DNA from: Verrucomicrobiales bacterium
GTDB taxonomy: Bacteria; Verrucomicrobiota; Verrucomicrobiia; Verrucomicrobiales; DEV007
Reading direction: 5' to 3'
Length of the DNA stretch: 64,000 nucleotides
Assembly: GCA_029212615.1 (NCBI GenBank)
Contig: JARGPJ010000001.1
Coordinates: 372,001-436,000 of the forward strand
Made by a program: the position numbers and the translations under genes. How positions within the stretch are numbered: the stretch's first letter is position 1; each line of letters opens with the position of its first letter. This document shows positions 45,551-55,905 of this stretch, in pieces. Below the pieces are notes generated by a model that saw nothing but the letters and a program-made list of their open reading frames with translations, did not search any database and was not told where the DNA came from.

Positions 45551-46759
45551 TTATTTGTCGTCGAGAGCGGCGATGCCGGGAAGTTCTTTCCCTTCGAGAA
45601 GTTCGAGGGACGCGCCCCCACCCGTGGACATATGGTCCATTTTCTCGCCGAATCCGAACTGGTTCGCCGCCGTGACAGAGTCACCTCCGCCAACGATGGT
45701 GATCGCCGCTTCATTGGCAGCAATCGCAGCACCGACGGCTTTGGTTCCAATATCGAAGCCACGCTTTTCGAACACACCCATGGGGCCGTTCCAGATCACG
45801 GTACCGGCTTCAGCGATGACTTTGGTGAAGTCTTCGATCGCCTTGTCACCGATGTCGATACCTTCACGGTCAGCAGGAACAGCAGTGCCCTCCTCACCCC
45901 AGATACCGGTGCACTCGGTCGGGGCGTCGTCAGCAAAATCTTTGGTATACCGGGTGTCCGCAGGAAGGTGAAACGGAGTGCCGTTCGCTTCCGCTGTTTT
46001 GAGAATGCCGCGGGCCATCTCGAGAGCTTCCTCTTTGCGCTCCGCAAAGCTGTTCCCCATCTCGTAGCCCTGCGCGAGGCGGAAGGTATTTGCCATCGCT
46101 CCACCAATGATGAAGGCATCAGCCTTTTCCATGAGGCGCTCAAGAATTTGAATCTTATCCGAGACCTTCGCTCCCCCCATGATAACCACGAAAGGACGCT
46201 GGGGCTCTTCAAGCTTGGTCACGAGATACTCGAGTTCTTTCTCGATCAAAAATCCCATGACAGAAGTGTCAATAAACGCAGTCACTCCGGCAGTGGAAGC
46301 GTGGGCGCGGTGAGCGGTGCCGAAGGCATCGTTCACATAGATGTCACCATGAGCAGCGAGCTGCCTGGAGAAATCGGCATCATTATCAGTCTCGCCCGCA
46401 TAGAAACGCACGTTTTCGAGAAGCAGCACTTCGCCATCCTTGAGGTCAGCGACAGCAGCCTCAGCACTTGCCCCGACACAGTCATCGACGAATTTCACCG
46501 GAGCGGAAATCAACTCACCGAGACGGTCAGCAGCAGGCTTGAGCGAAAATTCAGGATTCTTTTCCCCTTTGGGGCGTCCGAGGTGGGACATAAGAATGAC
46601 CCGTCCACCTGCATTAGTGAGATGCTCAATCGAGGGAATCGCCCCCTTGATGCGGCTGTCATCGGTGATTTTGCCGTCATCATCAAGCGGCACGTTAAAA
46701 TCGACACGCATGAGAACGCGCTTCCCTGCTGGATCGATGTCGCGAATGGATTTTTTCAT
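45551..46759 (-). CDS. pgk: Phosphoglycerate kinase
   Basis: 402 residues, normal length. Contains RVDFNVPLD, the substrate-binding SHLGRPKG, ENVRFYAGE, VIMGGAKVSDKI, WNGPMGVFE and the ATP-binding IVGGGDSVTA. Middle gene of gap-pgk-tpiA. The opposite strand carries a long open frame that is a by-product of its codon pattern. Confidence 0.98.
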   Translation of the reverse strand: MKKSIRDIDPAGKRVLMRVDFNVPLDDDGKITDDSRIKGAIPSIEHLTNAGGRVILMSHLGRPKGEKNPEFSLKPAADRLGELISAPVKFVDDCVGASAEAAVADLKDGEVLLLENVRFYAGETDNDADFSRQLAAHGDIYVNDAFGTAHRAHASTAGVTAFIDTSVMGFLIEKELEYLVTKLEEPQRPFVVIMGGAKVSDKIQILERLMEKADAFIIGGAMANTFRLAQGYEMGNSFAERKEEALEMARGILKTAEANGTPFHLPADTRYTKDFADDAPTECTGIWGEEGTAVPADREGIDIGDKAIEDFTKVIAEAGTVIWNGPMGVFEKRGFDIGTKAVGAAIAANEAAITIVGGGDSVTAANQFGFGEKMDHMSTGGGASLELLEGKELPGIAALDDK

Positions 46760-46809
46760 CAGTAAAATTCTAAGTCCTCTTCTTCTTTGGTTCTTTGCTA
46801 TTCAACAAA

Positions 46810-46843
46810 AAGCGCCCGCCAACTGAGACAGTCGGGGGCGCTT
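46810..46843 (-). terminator. Intrinsic terminator or attenuator after gap
   Basis: AAGCGCCC ... GGGCGCTT (8-bp perfect arms) followed on the minus strand by TTTTTGTTG. It lies between gap and pgk, so it probably lets gap be made in excess over the downstream genes. Confidence 0.75.
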
Positions 46844-46880
46844 CGTAAATCAAAAATTGATTTCGTGAGAGGTCACCCGA

Positions 46881-47944
<1,064 letters not shown>

Positions 47945-48068
47945 AGCTCCACCCGTAGGCGGCAGCCGCGGCAACCTATTGATGATTGTTCATCCGTCAA
48001 AGGAAAAGCCCATGCCAAAAATGATACAGGATTCGAGGATCGCGCCGGGAATTTGATACCCTGGAGGA

Positions 48069-48197
48069 CCACTCGTGAGCGTGAAATCAGGACAGAAGCC
48101 TTTTAAAAAAGGCTTCGCTCAACAATCGAGACCAGCTCGTCGTAAAAAATGAACGTTTTATCATAAGACATGGTCTCAACACGTCGATCACGAGTGG
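48069..48197. ncRNA. Candidate structured RNA or DNA element (nested inverted repeats)
   Basis: An outer 10-bp perfect pair, CCACTCGTGA (48069-48078) and TCACGAGTGG (48188-48197), encloses two further perfect pairs: GAAGCCTTTT/AAAAGGCTTC (48095-48116) and GAGACCA/TGGTCTC (48128-48177). Together they form a closed three-way junction. This is in the 464-base spacer between gap and the ParA-like gene. No ORF is seen here. The strand is not known. Downstream, 48250-48340, the sequence is AT-rich and promoter-like. Confidence 0.5.
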
Positions 48198-48343
48198 CTC
48201 GAAAGCCGTATCGAAATCAACACAAACAAACTCCTCCCAATGGACTGCCTTTATAAGCATTCCTAAATATTTTAAAAATCTTAAACTTTTATCTTGCTGT
48301 CTAAATTATAAAATTTATAGTCAAACTGTAAATTCGACCTGCC

Positions 48344-49048
48344 ATGAAAAAACTTATCGTCGTTGTCAATGATCTGGAGCGCTCAGGGAAATCCGCCCTC
48401 GCACGCGCTATCGCCCACCATCTCAATGAATCCGAGGTGAAAAATCTCCTCGTGACTTCCAATGAGATGGACATGTCGGACTCCTATCAGGGAGAATTCT
48501 GGGACCTCGAGGACCAGTTCGATGTTTCGCTCCTCATTGGAGCCCTCGACAACTTCGATGCGATCGTTCTCGACGTTCATACCGGAGCCGCCCGCAACTG
48601 GGGTGAGTTTTGTGAAAACGAAGATCTCGAAAACCTCCTTGCTGAGTTGGATGCCGAAATGACCATGGTCATTCCGAACAATCAAAGCGAACGCTGCAAC
48701 GAAGAGATCTCCGACCTCGCTGAAATTTTTGCTGACCAGGCCGATTACGTTGTCGCTCAACTTCCGGGTGATGACCGTTCCGTGAAGTGGAAAGCAAGCC
48801 CTGCTGAAAAAGCACTTCGCTACCTCGGTGCCTCCGAAGTCAGTTTCCCCGGCATGACAGACGATCTCGTGACTGCCCTCGAGACTTCCGAAGTCGCTTT
48901 TGCCAACGCCCTCAACAATCCTTCCGAACTTCCCCGCTTTGCCGAGGTCCAGGTCACACAGTGGCTTGAGAAAGCAAACGAGGCACTCATTGCCGGTCAG
49001 GATTACCTCCTTCCGGAAGCAGTCGTCGAAGTGGCTCTCGACTACTGA
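48344..49048 (+). CDS. Orphan ParA/MobD-like P-loop ATPase with degenerate Walker A
   Basis: 234 residues, acidic. It starts with a strand then NDLERSGKSALARAIAHHL, which resembles a deviant Walker A of ParA/MinD ATPases but lacks the first Gly. The middle has FDAIVLDVHTG in the Walker B position and TMVIPNNQSE as switch. No ParB-like partner or parS-like site is adjacent. The C-terminal half (about 150-234) is not recognised. A weak -35/-10 pair (TTGCTG / TATAAA region) precedes it; the leader contains the nested inverted repeats described separately. The gene stands alone and ends at a strong terminator. Confidence 0.65.
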   Translation: MKKLIVVVNDLERSGKSALARAIAHHLNESEVKNLLVTSNEMDMSDSYQGEFWDLEDQFDVSLLIGALDNFDAIVLDVHTGAARNWGEFCENEDLENLLAELDAEMTMVIPNNQSERCNEEISDLAEIFADQADYVVAQLPGDDRSVKWKASPAEKALRYLGASEVSFPGMTDDLVTALETSEVAFANALNNPSELPRFAEVQVTQWLEKANEALIAGQDYLLPEAVVEVALDY

Positions 49049-49080
49049 TTTCAGACGAGTCAAATTTACCTCCCAACCTA

Positions 49081-49117
49081 ACAAAGGGCTTCTTCCGAAA
49101 GGAAGAGGCCCTTTTGT
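49081..49117. terminator. Strong bidirectional terminator with GAAA tetraloop
   Basis: AAAGGGCTTCTTCC-GAAA-GGAAGAGGCCCTTTT; long stem with one mismatch, GNRA loop and U runs on both strands. It lies between the ParA-like gene and the convergent sulfatase gene. Confidence 0.9.
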
Positions 49118-49139
49118 TTGAGAGAAATGAGGCTCCCTG

Positions 49140-50573
49140 CTATTTTAAGGCCTGCGCGATACGCTTCTTGAGTTCAGCCCGTGCTTTGGCGAGGTCTTCC
49201 GTGTGGTTCTCACTCCAGATCAAATTGCTCTCCTCCCCGGGGTCGACGACCAGGTCCGTGAGCACCGGAGGCTCCGCCTCCCCTTCTTCGTCGTGCCACT
49301 CGGTGTAACGAAAGGCACCCATCCGAATGCTATGCCCCATCATTTCCCCGTGTGGATACGAGCTGTAGGCGCTGGAGCGATGCTCTTTTGAAAGGTCACT
49401 CAGGAGCGGAACAAAACTTTCTCCCTGGAGGTGATGCGGCACCGGAATACCGGTCAGTTCGCAAAGAGTTGGGTATAGATCAATCAGCTCAACCAGCGCA
49501 TTCGTCGCACCGGTTTCTTTTCCAGGCACCCGCATCATGAGCGGGACCCGTGTATCGACTTCGAAGTTCGTGTGCTTACACCAACTGGAGTGATCACCAA
49601 GCTTCCACCCATGATCCCCCCAAAACACAACGATGGTATTCCCCGCCGCACCGGAAGCCTCGAGCGCATCGAGCACTTTGCCGATATTCGCATCAGTGTA
49701 GCTGACACAGGCAGCATAGCCGTGAAGGAGCCTCTGATTCAGGTCGTCAGAAAAATCGACGGGCGATTTCCCTTCGTAATCTGAATATTTTGACATTTCT
49801 CCGGCCTTGGCATTTCTCGCCTTTTCCGGGTATCCCGGCGGCCAGGATCGATTCTCGGGCATTGAAAATGAATCTCTCTCATAGAGATCCCAATACCGTT
49901 TCGGAGCGATGAAAGGCAGATGCGGCTTGATAAACCCCACCGCGAAAAAGAACGGCTCTTCTCCCGCAGCCAGCTCGCTGATTTTTTCCGCCGCGGCCAC
50001 GGCCCGGGCGCCGTCTCGATAGGTTTCATCGGAAACATCAGCGCTCTCTGTTGTCCTTCCCCGAAAACTGGAAGGATCCTTCCCGGGATTCGCCTTTCGG
50101 CGCCGCTTCATTTCCGCAGTACTTTCATCGAGAACATAGGAGGCCCCTTTTGCTTCGAGCCACTCATCCCAGTTTTTTGCCTCAATTTTCCCGCCATTCG
50201 TACCATGATAAACTTTCCCGATGCCAAGAGTGCGATATCCATTCGCGCGGAAATGCTGATTCATCGTCAGCATTTCCGGGTGCCTCTTTCTCCAGTCCGT
50301 GACATGAAAAGTCTGCTCGCCCGTTTTTGTCGGATAGAGCCCGCCCATGAGAGACAGTCTCGAAGCACCGCAGACAGCCTGATTACAATACGCCCGGTCA
50401 AAACGGACCCCGCTTGCAGCAAGACGATCCAGGTTCGGCGTTTGCACTTCCGCTCCGTAGGTCGCCAGTTCCGGACGGAGATCATCGACCGCAATAAAAA
50501 GCACATTCGGCCGATCCGCCGCGCCAAGAACTGAAGTTAAAGAGAGGGCGACAGAAAGAAGAATGATTTTCAT
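49140..50573 (-). CDS. Secreted sulfatase, CGASR type (iduronate-2-sulfatase-like)
   Basis: 477 residues with signal peptide (MKIILLSVALSLTSVLGA). Formylglycine motif C68-G-A-S-R72 in NQAVCGASRLSLMGG; metal pair in VDDLRPEL, and FFAVGFIKPHLPF and WGDHGWKLGDHSSWCKHT are typical of the iduronate-2-sulfatase group (S1_7). Its start lies five bases after the stop of the TIM-barrel gene upstream, so the two are cotranscribed. Substrate: probably a sulfated polysaccharide. Confidence 0.94.
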   Translation of the reverse strand: MKIILLSVALSLTSVLGAADRPNVLFIAVDDLRPELATYGAEVQTPNLDRLAASGVRFDRAYCNQAVCGASRLSLMGGLYPTKTGEQTFHVTDWRKRHPEMLTMNQHFRANGYRTLGIGKVYHGTNGGKIEAKNWDEWLEAKGASYVLDESTAEMKRRRKANPGKDPSSFRGRTTESADVSDETYRDGARAVAAAEKISELAAGEEPFFFAVGFIKPHLPFIAPKRYWDLYERDSFSMPENRSWPPGYPEKARNAKAGEMSKYSDYEGKSPVDFSDDLNQRLLHGYAACVSYTDANIGKVLDALEASGAAGNTIVVFWGDHGWKLGDHSSWCKHTNFEVDTRVPLMMRVPGKETGATNALVELIDLYPTLCELTGIPVPHHLQGESFVPLLSDLSKEHRSSAYSSYPHGEMMGHSIRMGAFRYTEWHDEEGEAEPPVLTDLVVDPGEESNLIWSENHTEDLAKARAELKKRIAQALK

Positions 50574-50578
50574 GAGGG

Positions 50579-52382
50579 CTATTTGAAAACCGCGTCGATG
50601 CCCATGGCGCTCTTTCTCGCAATTTTCGGAACCATCTTCGGACGCGAACGCTTCAACGTAAAATACGCGATCGAGAGAAGCCTGAGACCGATGATACGAT
50701 CCACGATTCGATAACTCGGATTCCTGCGAACGAGATGATTGAAGAAAATCCCGATGTAACGCCCGTTCATTTTGAAGGGTTTGAAATCGAGGTTCACGGT
50801 ATAACGAAAACGGGTTCCTTTCGGGTAGCGTTTTTTGTAAGCCTTCTTCGCTTTCTTGAGCCGGGACTTAATCTCCTTATCGAACGGTCGGAAAAAATAC
50901 TCCCGGGCCAGCGCAATGATCCCGAAAGTATATTCCATGTACTCGATGTCCTCCTCAGGAAGCCCGCATTCCAGCGCGAGGGTTCTCATTCTCCGAATCT
51001 TCACCATCGCAGCGTGCGCCGAACGGATCGACGCCTCTCCGTCTTCAACAAAGTAGTTCAGCATCTTTTTCAAAGAGTGCGCCACAAAGATATGGTGCCA
51101 GTATACGCCGATGAGCGGCGGTATGCGGACCCGCCGAAAATACAATCGCCGCCGCGCAAAATCGGGCAGGTAGAGAAGATCGGTGACGACCTCTTCGGAA
51201 AGGCGAAGAAGTTCATGGAGCGCGGGAGAATTACTGACTCCCGGCAAATGGGAAATTGCTTCCTCGACGAGTTCACCATGCTTAAAAAGACGAAGCGCAA
51301 CAAAGGTATTAATTTCCGTCCAGATACTGGAGCCTTCAAGAAAGGCGAGACGACGAAACGGCGTCCAGCCGCCGGTCTGACACCACACTGAAATACCCAC
51401 GACATTGGGCGCGTCTCGCAGTTCAATCGCAAGCTGTTCGTAATCATGGCCGATAAAACTGGGATACTCTCCACAGCCTTCGTACTCCCGGCGCGTCTGC
51501 AGTTCGACAATAGTGGGTATATCAGTGACAAAGAAATTCCGGTTCAAAGAGAGGTAACGAAAGAAATCCGACTCCCCGTATTTCATCGAAAGAACGAGAG
51601 CCGGGCTCGTGATTCCCGCGACCGTTTTTTCCAACGTCGCGTGGTGCCAAATCAAGTCACCGACTTCATGGGCACCCACGGTCCACGTACGAAAGATGCA
51701 GCGGCGCCCGTGTTTTTCAAAAATCGGCAGGACCGCCTTCAAGCAGCGGTTTACCATCGCCGAATTCTTAAGAACAAGTTTACTCCTGAACTGCTCCTTG
51801 ATATCGAGCCCGTCGCTTTCCCCAATCCGGAGAACGACGCCGGCGACCTCAGGAAAGTCCGTAAAGAATTTGTCGAGAAGTTCCGCGAGAAAGAGGCGCA
51901 TCTTTCTCTCACTCTTTCCGATCCGCTTTTCGAGAGCCGGCGTGAACGTGAGAATATCCATCGTGAGATAGATGTGCATCCCCTCTTCGTGCATGACCCG
52001 GAAAAGCTCGCGGAACTTCCGCTGATACACCCCAATTTGTTCGCGGACACTCTCCTCGTAATAGTCGTGATCCGCGAGATGCGGCACGTCGTCCAGCGTG
52101 ACCCCGTTATAGCCAATCTGCGAAACGCTTCGGCAAAACGATTTCATGTCAGCACGGACACGCACGAATGCTTCATCCAGTTCCGGCTGATCCATCCCTT
52201 CGAAACGCATCCAGGGAAGCTTTGACCAATTGATCCGAAAGCGGTCGTAGCCCGGAAAGAATGGGCCGATCGCATCGATGAGATAGAGAGAGGAATTGAG
52301 GGCAGGGAGGTCCAAAACAAAGCATTGTCTTAACTGATGCGTGAACCATCTGCAAAGCCTTACTTCCCGTTCAACCCTCACC
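50579..52382 (-). CDS. Large TIM-barrel, glycosidase-like protein of unknown family
   Basis: About 600 residues. The N-terminal half looks like a (beta/alpha)8 barrel of a glycoside hydrolase (YNGVTLDDVPHL, GMHIYLTMDIL, VAGVVLRIGESDG, VLSMKYGES, NVVGISVWCQTGG), distantly like alpha-glucuronidases, with acidic residues at the ends of strands. The C-terminal 200 residues are helical and basic (KSRLKKAKKAYKKRYPKG). The start is uncertain: GTG at 52382 and TTG at 52315 are candidates; the frame is open even further upstream but would overlap the divergent gene. No signal peptide is evident. It is coupled to the sulfatase gene downstream, which supports a role in glycan breakdown. Confidence 0.6.
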
Positions 52383-52470
52383 AGGGTGACAAAATCGTCA
52401 GGCTGAGAAGCACGGGAAAAGGCCAGCAAAAAACTCGCCCAAGCTCTCCCCGATGCGCATAGTGTCCGCC

Positions 52471-53541
52471 ATGAAATCTCACTGCGCTCATTCAACGCCC
52501 CGGTTGACTCCGTTTTTAGCCCCCGCACTGGCCCTCGCATGCCTTTCCTTTATTGCCCTGGCAATGGTTGGCTGCGGCGACAGCACTGCGGCAAAATCTG
52601 CCGACTCTACGAAAATCATCTTCATTTCGGGCCAACCCAGTCACCCCTCCGGCCAGCATGAATTTTTTGCAGGTGCCACCATTCTTGCAAACGCACTGGA
52701 AAATGAAAGCGGCCTTCCCCTCGACGTCGAAGTGATTCGGCATGGCTGGCCCGAAGACGATGCGACTTTCGACGGCGCCGATGCCGTCATCATTTACTCA
52801 GACGGGAATTCAAAGCATCCTGTGAACGGCCATGAGGAAAAAATGGATGCCCTCGCGAAAAGCGGAGTAGGCATCATGTTCATGCACTACGGCGTTGAAG
52901 TCCCGAAAGGTGAGCAGGGTGACTACTTCAAACAATGGATCGGCGGACACTATGAAGCCGGATTCTCAGTGAACCCTCACTGGACCGCTGAGGTCGAGCT
53001 CGACGCCGACCACCCCATAAGCAAAGGTGTCCCCGGGTTCACCGCGAATGACGAATGGTATTACAACATGCGTTTTGCCGACCCCGATTCCTCAGCGCAC
53101 ATCCTCACCGCGGTCCCGACGACTGATCGCATCAATCGCTACATTCACTGGACACCCGCCGGAAAAGCAGGGCTGGGCAAACGTCAGACAATGATGTGGG
53201 CGGTCACCCGCGCAGACGGCGGGCGCGGAGTTGGATTCACCGGCGGACACTGGCATCGCAACTGGGCCCTCGACGATTTTCGAAAGGTTGTCCTCAATGC
53301 CATCGTATGGGTGGCGAAAGGTGAGGTGCCGGAGAGCGGTGTCCGCTCCAACGCTCTCACCGAAGCGCAACTCAATGAAAACCTCGACGAGAAAGAGGAC
53401 ATGGTTCACGTCGCTCTGCCATCTGAAGCCGACCTCACGCAGCCTCCTGCGGAAGAGAAGCAATTTCACTGGCCCGGAAAGCCGAAGCCTGAACCCAAAG
53501 GAAAAGGTAAGGGTAAAACCAAGGCCAAAGGAAAAGGGTAA
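52471..53541 (+). CDS. ThuA-domain lipoprotein
   Basis: 356 residues from the ATG MKSHCAHSTP; an ATG six codons upstream is possible. A long signal with lipobox-like MVGC (SFIALAMVGCGDS) is followed by a ThuA (trehalose utilisation, glutamine-amidotransferase-like) domain: IFISGQPSHPSGQHE, DAVIIYSDGN, GIMFMHYGVE, and GGRGVGFTGGHWHRNW. The C-terminus ends in a Lys/Gly-rich tail (KGKGKGKTKAKGKG). ThuA proteins of this group are common in planctomycete/verrucomicrobial sugar degradation loci. Divergent from the TIM-barrel gene. The catalytic role is unknown. Confidence 0.8.
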   Translation: MKSHCAHSTPRLTPFLAPALALACLSFIALAMVGCGDSTAAKSADSTKIIFISGQPSHPSGQHEFFAGATILANALENESGLPLDVEVIRHGWPEDDATFDGADAVIIYSDGNSKHPVNGHEEKMDALAKSGVGIMFMHYGVEVPKGEQGDYFKQWIGGHYEAGFSVNPHWTAEVELDADHPISKGVPGFTANDEWYYNMRFADPDSSAHILTAVPTTDRINRYIHWTPAGKAGLGKRQTMMWAVTRADGGRGVGFTGGHWHRNWALDDFRKVVLNAIVWVAKGEVPESGVRSNALTEAQLNENLDEKEDMVHVALPSEADLTQPPAEEKQFHWPGKPKPEPKGKGKGKTKAKGKG

Positions 53542-53559
53542 CACAACGGGAACGCTCTC

Positions 53560-54339
53560 GTGAAAATTGGCCTCTTAGACTCTGGCGTCGGCGGGTTCTC
53601 CGTTCTTCGGGAAATCCATCAATTGATCCCCGGAGCACAGCTTCACTACGTCGCCGACTCCTCCTGGTGCCCCTACGGAAACAAACCGGGACACATCATC
53701 TGTGAGCGAGTCACCGGTATCGCCGATTATCTTCTCGAAGCCGGTGCTGAGGTTCTCGTGATCGCCTGCAACTCCGCGACGATTCACGCGGTCGGTTCCC
53801 TTCGGGCGACCTATCCGCTCCCTGTTGTAGGCATGGAGCCGGCGGTAAAACCCGCTGCGGAACTCACTCGCACCGGGGTCGTCGGAGTCCTTGCGACCGA
53901 GGCTTCCATTGCCGGGGAAAAATTTCACCAACTCGTCAACACTCACGCCAGAGGCGTCCGGGTCATCACTCGCCCCTGCCCCAGATTTGTCGAACTGGTC
54001 GAGTCCGGTACTCTTCAGGGGGACGAAGTCAATGAGGCGATCGATGAAGCTATCACGCCACTCATCGCATCCGATGCTGATGTGCTTGTCCTCGGCTGCA
54101 CCCACTACCCTTTCCTCCGGCCCGCCATCGAGCAGCGACTTCCCGAGGGAATCACTCTCATCGATACAGGCCCTGCTGTCGCCAAACGAGTCGCAAGCCT
54201 AATTCCGGAACTGTCCGATCTCTCAAAAGAACCGACCAATATCCACATTGAAACAACGGGATCTTTGGAGCAGCTCGACTTACTCTTGCCAAAACTTCTC
54301 CCCGATCTCACCGCCTCAACTTCAGAGGCGGGATTCTGA
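53560..54339 (+). CDS. murI: Glutamate racemase
   Basis: Makes D-glutamate for peptidoglycan. 259 residues, start GTG. The two catalytic cysteines are C70 (IACNSAT) and C180 (GCTHYP); DSGVGG at the N-terminus is intact. Follows the ThuA gene by 18 bases and precedes a sulfatase by five, so it is in a mixed transcript. Confidence 0.97.
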   Translation: MKIGLLDSGVGGFSVLREIHQLIPGAQLHYVADSSWCPYGNKPGHIICERVTGIADYLLEAGAEVLVIACNSATIHAVGSLRATYPLPVVGMEPAVKPAAELTRTGVVGVLATEASIAGEKFHQLVNTHARGVRVITRPCPRFVELVESGTLQGDEVNEAIDEAITPLIASDADVLVLGCTHYPFLRPAIEQRLPEGITLIDTGPAVAKRVASLIPELSDLSKEPTNIHIETTGSLEQLDLLLPKLLPDLTASTSEAGF

Positions 54340-54344
54340 CGACC

Positions 54345-55748
54345 ATGAAAGCGATTCTCTACTCCTTTGCTTCCTTCATCCTCTTTTCCTTCGCCGCGAA
54401 TGCGACGCCTCAGCCCAATTTTCTCATCATTATCGGGGACGACTGCACCTACAATGACCTGCCTCTCTACGGAGGGGAAAATGCAAAAACGCCAAACCTT
54501 GACGCGCTTGCTGCACGCGGCCTGACATTCAATCAGGCATATGTTGCCTCCGCGATGTGCCAACCCTGCCGTGCTGAACTTTACTCGGGCCAGTATCCGA
54601 TGAGTAACGGTTGTGCGTGGAACCATTCGGCAAGCCGTCCGGAAACAAGAAGCCTCCCCCACTACCTCAAGCCTCTTGGCTATCGCGTTGGAATCGCAGG
54701 GAAAGTTCATGTGAAACCTGACGCCAATTTCCCTTTCGATCCCGTCGAAGGTTTTGACAAAAGCTGCGTCCGGAATCCCACTCAGCCACACGACCTCACC
54801 GGAATGAAGAGATACCTCTCCGGGGATGATCCGTTCTGCCTCGTGATAGGGCTAACCGAACCACATATTCCGTGGGTCATGGGCGATGCCTCACGGTACC
54901 CGTTAAAAGAAATCAAACTCCCGCCCAATCTTGCCGACACCCCTGAGACCCGGAAGCACTTCGCAGACTACCTCGCCGAGATTACCTACATGGATTCTCA
55001 AGTCGGGGACATTCTCGAGGCTCTCGAAGCATCCGGAAAAGCAGACGAAACGCTCGTCCTCTTCACCTCCGAGCAGGGTTCACAGTTTCCCGGCTGCAAG
55101 TGGACCAACTGGAATACCGGCCTCCACACCGCTTTCATCGCCGCCCGGGCAGGAAAGGTGCCCGAAGGTAAACGCACTGACGCCCTCATTCAATATGCCG
55201 ACGTTGCCCCCACCCTCGTTGATCTTGCAGGAGGAGAAATTGAATCACAAGTCGACGGCAGCAGCTTTGCTGAAGTACTTCGGGGAAAGGCTGACAAACA
55301 TCGCGACTTCGCCTACGGGATACACAACAACCTTCCCGAAGGCCCCCGTTATCCGATCCGTTCGGTCACCAACGGACAGTTCCGTTACATCCGGAACCTT
55401 CTCCCTAAAGAAATCTACATCGAGAAACATCTCATGGGTGGCGGCAAGTTGAACAACCCCTACTGGGCAACCTGGATGGGAGATGATCCGATGACTCAGC
55501 CGAACAGCTACGCAAAGATCAAGCGCTACATGAGCCGCCCCTTCGTGCAGCTCTACTTTTCTCTCGAAGACTCCTACGAGTTGGAGAACCTCGCCGGAGA
55601 CGAAGGGTATGCCGAAGTCAAAGCGAAGCTCAGCTCAGCCCTGGACAACTGGATGGAATCCGAAGGCGACCCCGGTGCTCCCGTCGATACGGTCAAAGCT
55701 TTGAGTGCTTCACGAAAAGGCGAGCATATCTACGGGAAGTTTCGTTGA
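54345..55748 (+). CDS. Secreted sulfatase, CQPCR type
   Basis: 467 residues with signal peptide (MKAILYSFASFILFSFAANA). Formylglycine motif C72-Q-P-C-R76 in SAMCQPCRAELYSG: the fourth position is Cys rather than Ser, still allowed by C-x-P-x-R. Metal site IGDDCTYNDLP at the N-terminus and FTSEQGSQFPG in the position of the SDNG block are both altered from classical members; this is a heparan/mannan-like S1 group. It lies five bases after murI. Confidence 0.93.
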   Translation: MKAILYSFASFILFSFAANATPQPNFLIIIGDDCTYNDLPLYGGENAKTPNLDALAARGLTFNQAYVASAMCQPCRAELYSGQYPMSNGCAWNHSASRPETRSLPHYLKPLGYRVGIAGKVHVKPDANFPFDPVEGFDKSCVRNPTQPHDLTGMKRYLSGDDPFCLVIGLTEPHIPWVMGDASRYPLKEIKLPPNLADTPETRKHFADYLAEITYMDSQVGDILEALEASGKADETLVLFTSEQGSQFPGCKWTNWNTGLHTAFIAARAGKVPEGKRTDALIQYADVAPTLVDLAGGEIESQVDGSSFAEVLRGKADKHRDFAYGIHNNLPEGPRYPIRSVTNGQFRYIRNLLPKEIYIEKHLMGGGKLNNPYWATWMGDDPMTQPNSYAKIKRYMSRPFVQLYFSLEDSYELENLAGDEGYAEVKAKLSSALDNWMESEGDPGAPVDTVKALSASRKGEHIYGKFR

Positions 55749-55797
55749 AAGCTTCATTAGCTTCGAACAATCTGATTTCCAGCGGCTTACATCGATC

Positions 55798-55840
55798 TTA
55801 CTCAGCAGTAATGAACTGCTTTCATAAACCTGATGAGTAA
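55798..55840. promoter_or_regulatory. Hairpin in the porin leader region
   Basis: TTACTCA (55798-55804) and TGAGTAA (55834-55840) flank AGCAGT-AATGA-ACTGCT (6-bp stem, five-base loop). Together they make a bulged stem in the 157-base spacer between the sulfatase and the porin; it could be an mRNA leader structure or a terminator without a clear U run. Confidence 0.4.
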
Positions 55841-55905
55841 CTTCCTGCTCTTCATCCTCTAATTCTGTAGCTGAATGGACACAAACCCGCTCCCTTGGCA
55901 TACAG

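Noticed and set aside
45632-46765. 377-codon open frame on the plus strand across pgk
   Set aside because: It is antisense to an intact, clearly conserved pgk; it has no recognisable motif and results from the third-position bias of pgk.
48383-49084. 233-codon minus-strand frame
   Set aside because: Antisense to the ParA-like gene; the plus-strand frame has a P-loop-like start and a terminator in the right place.
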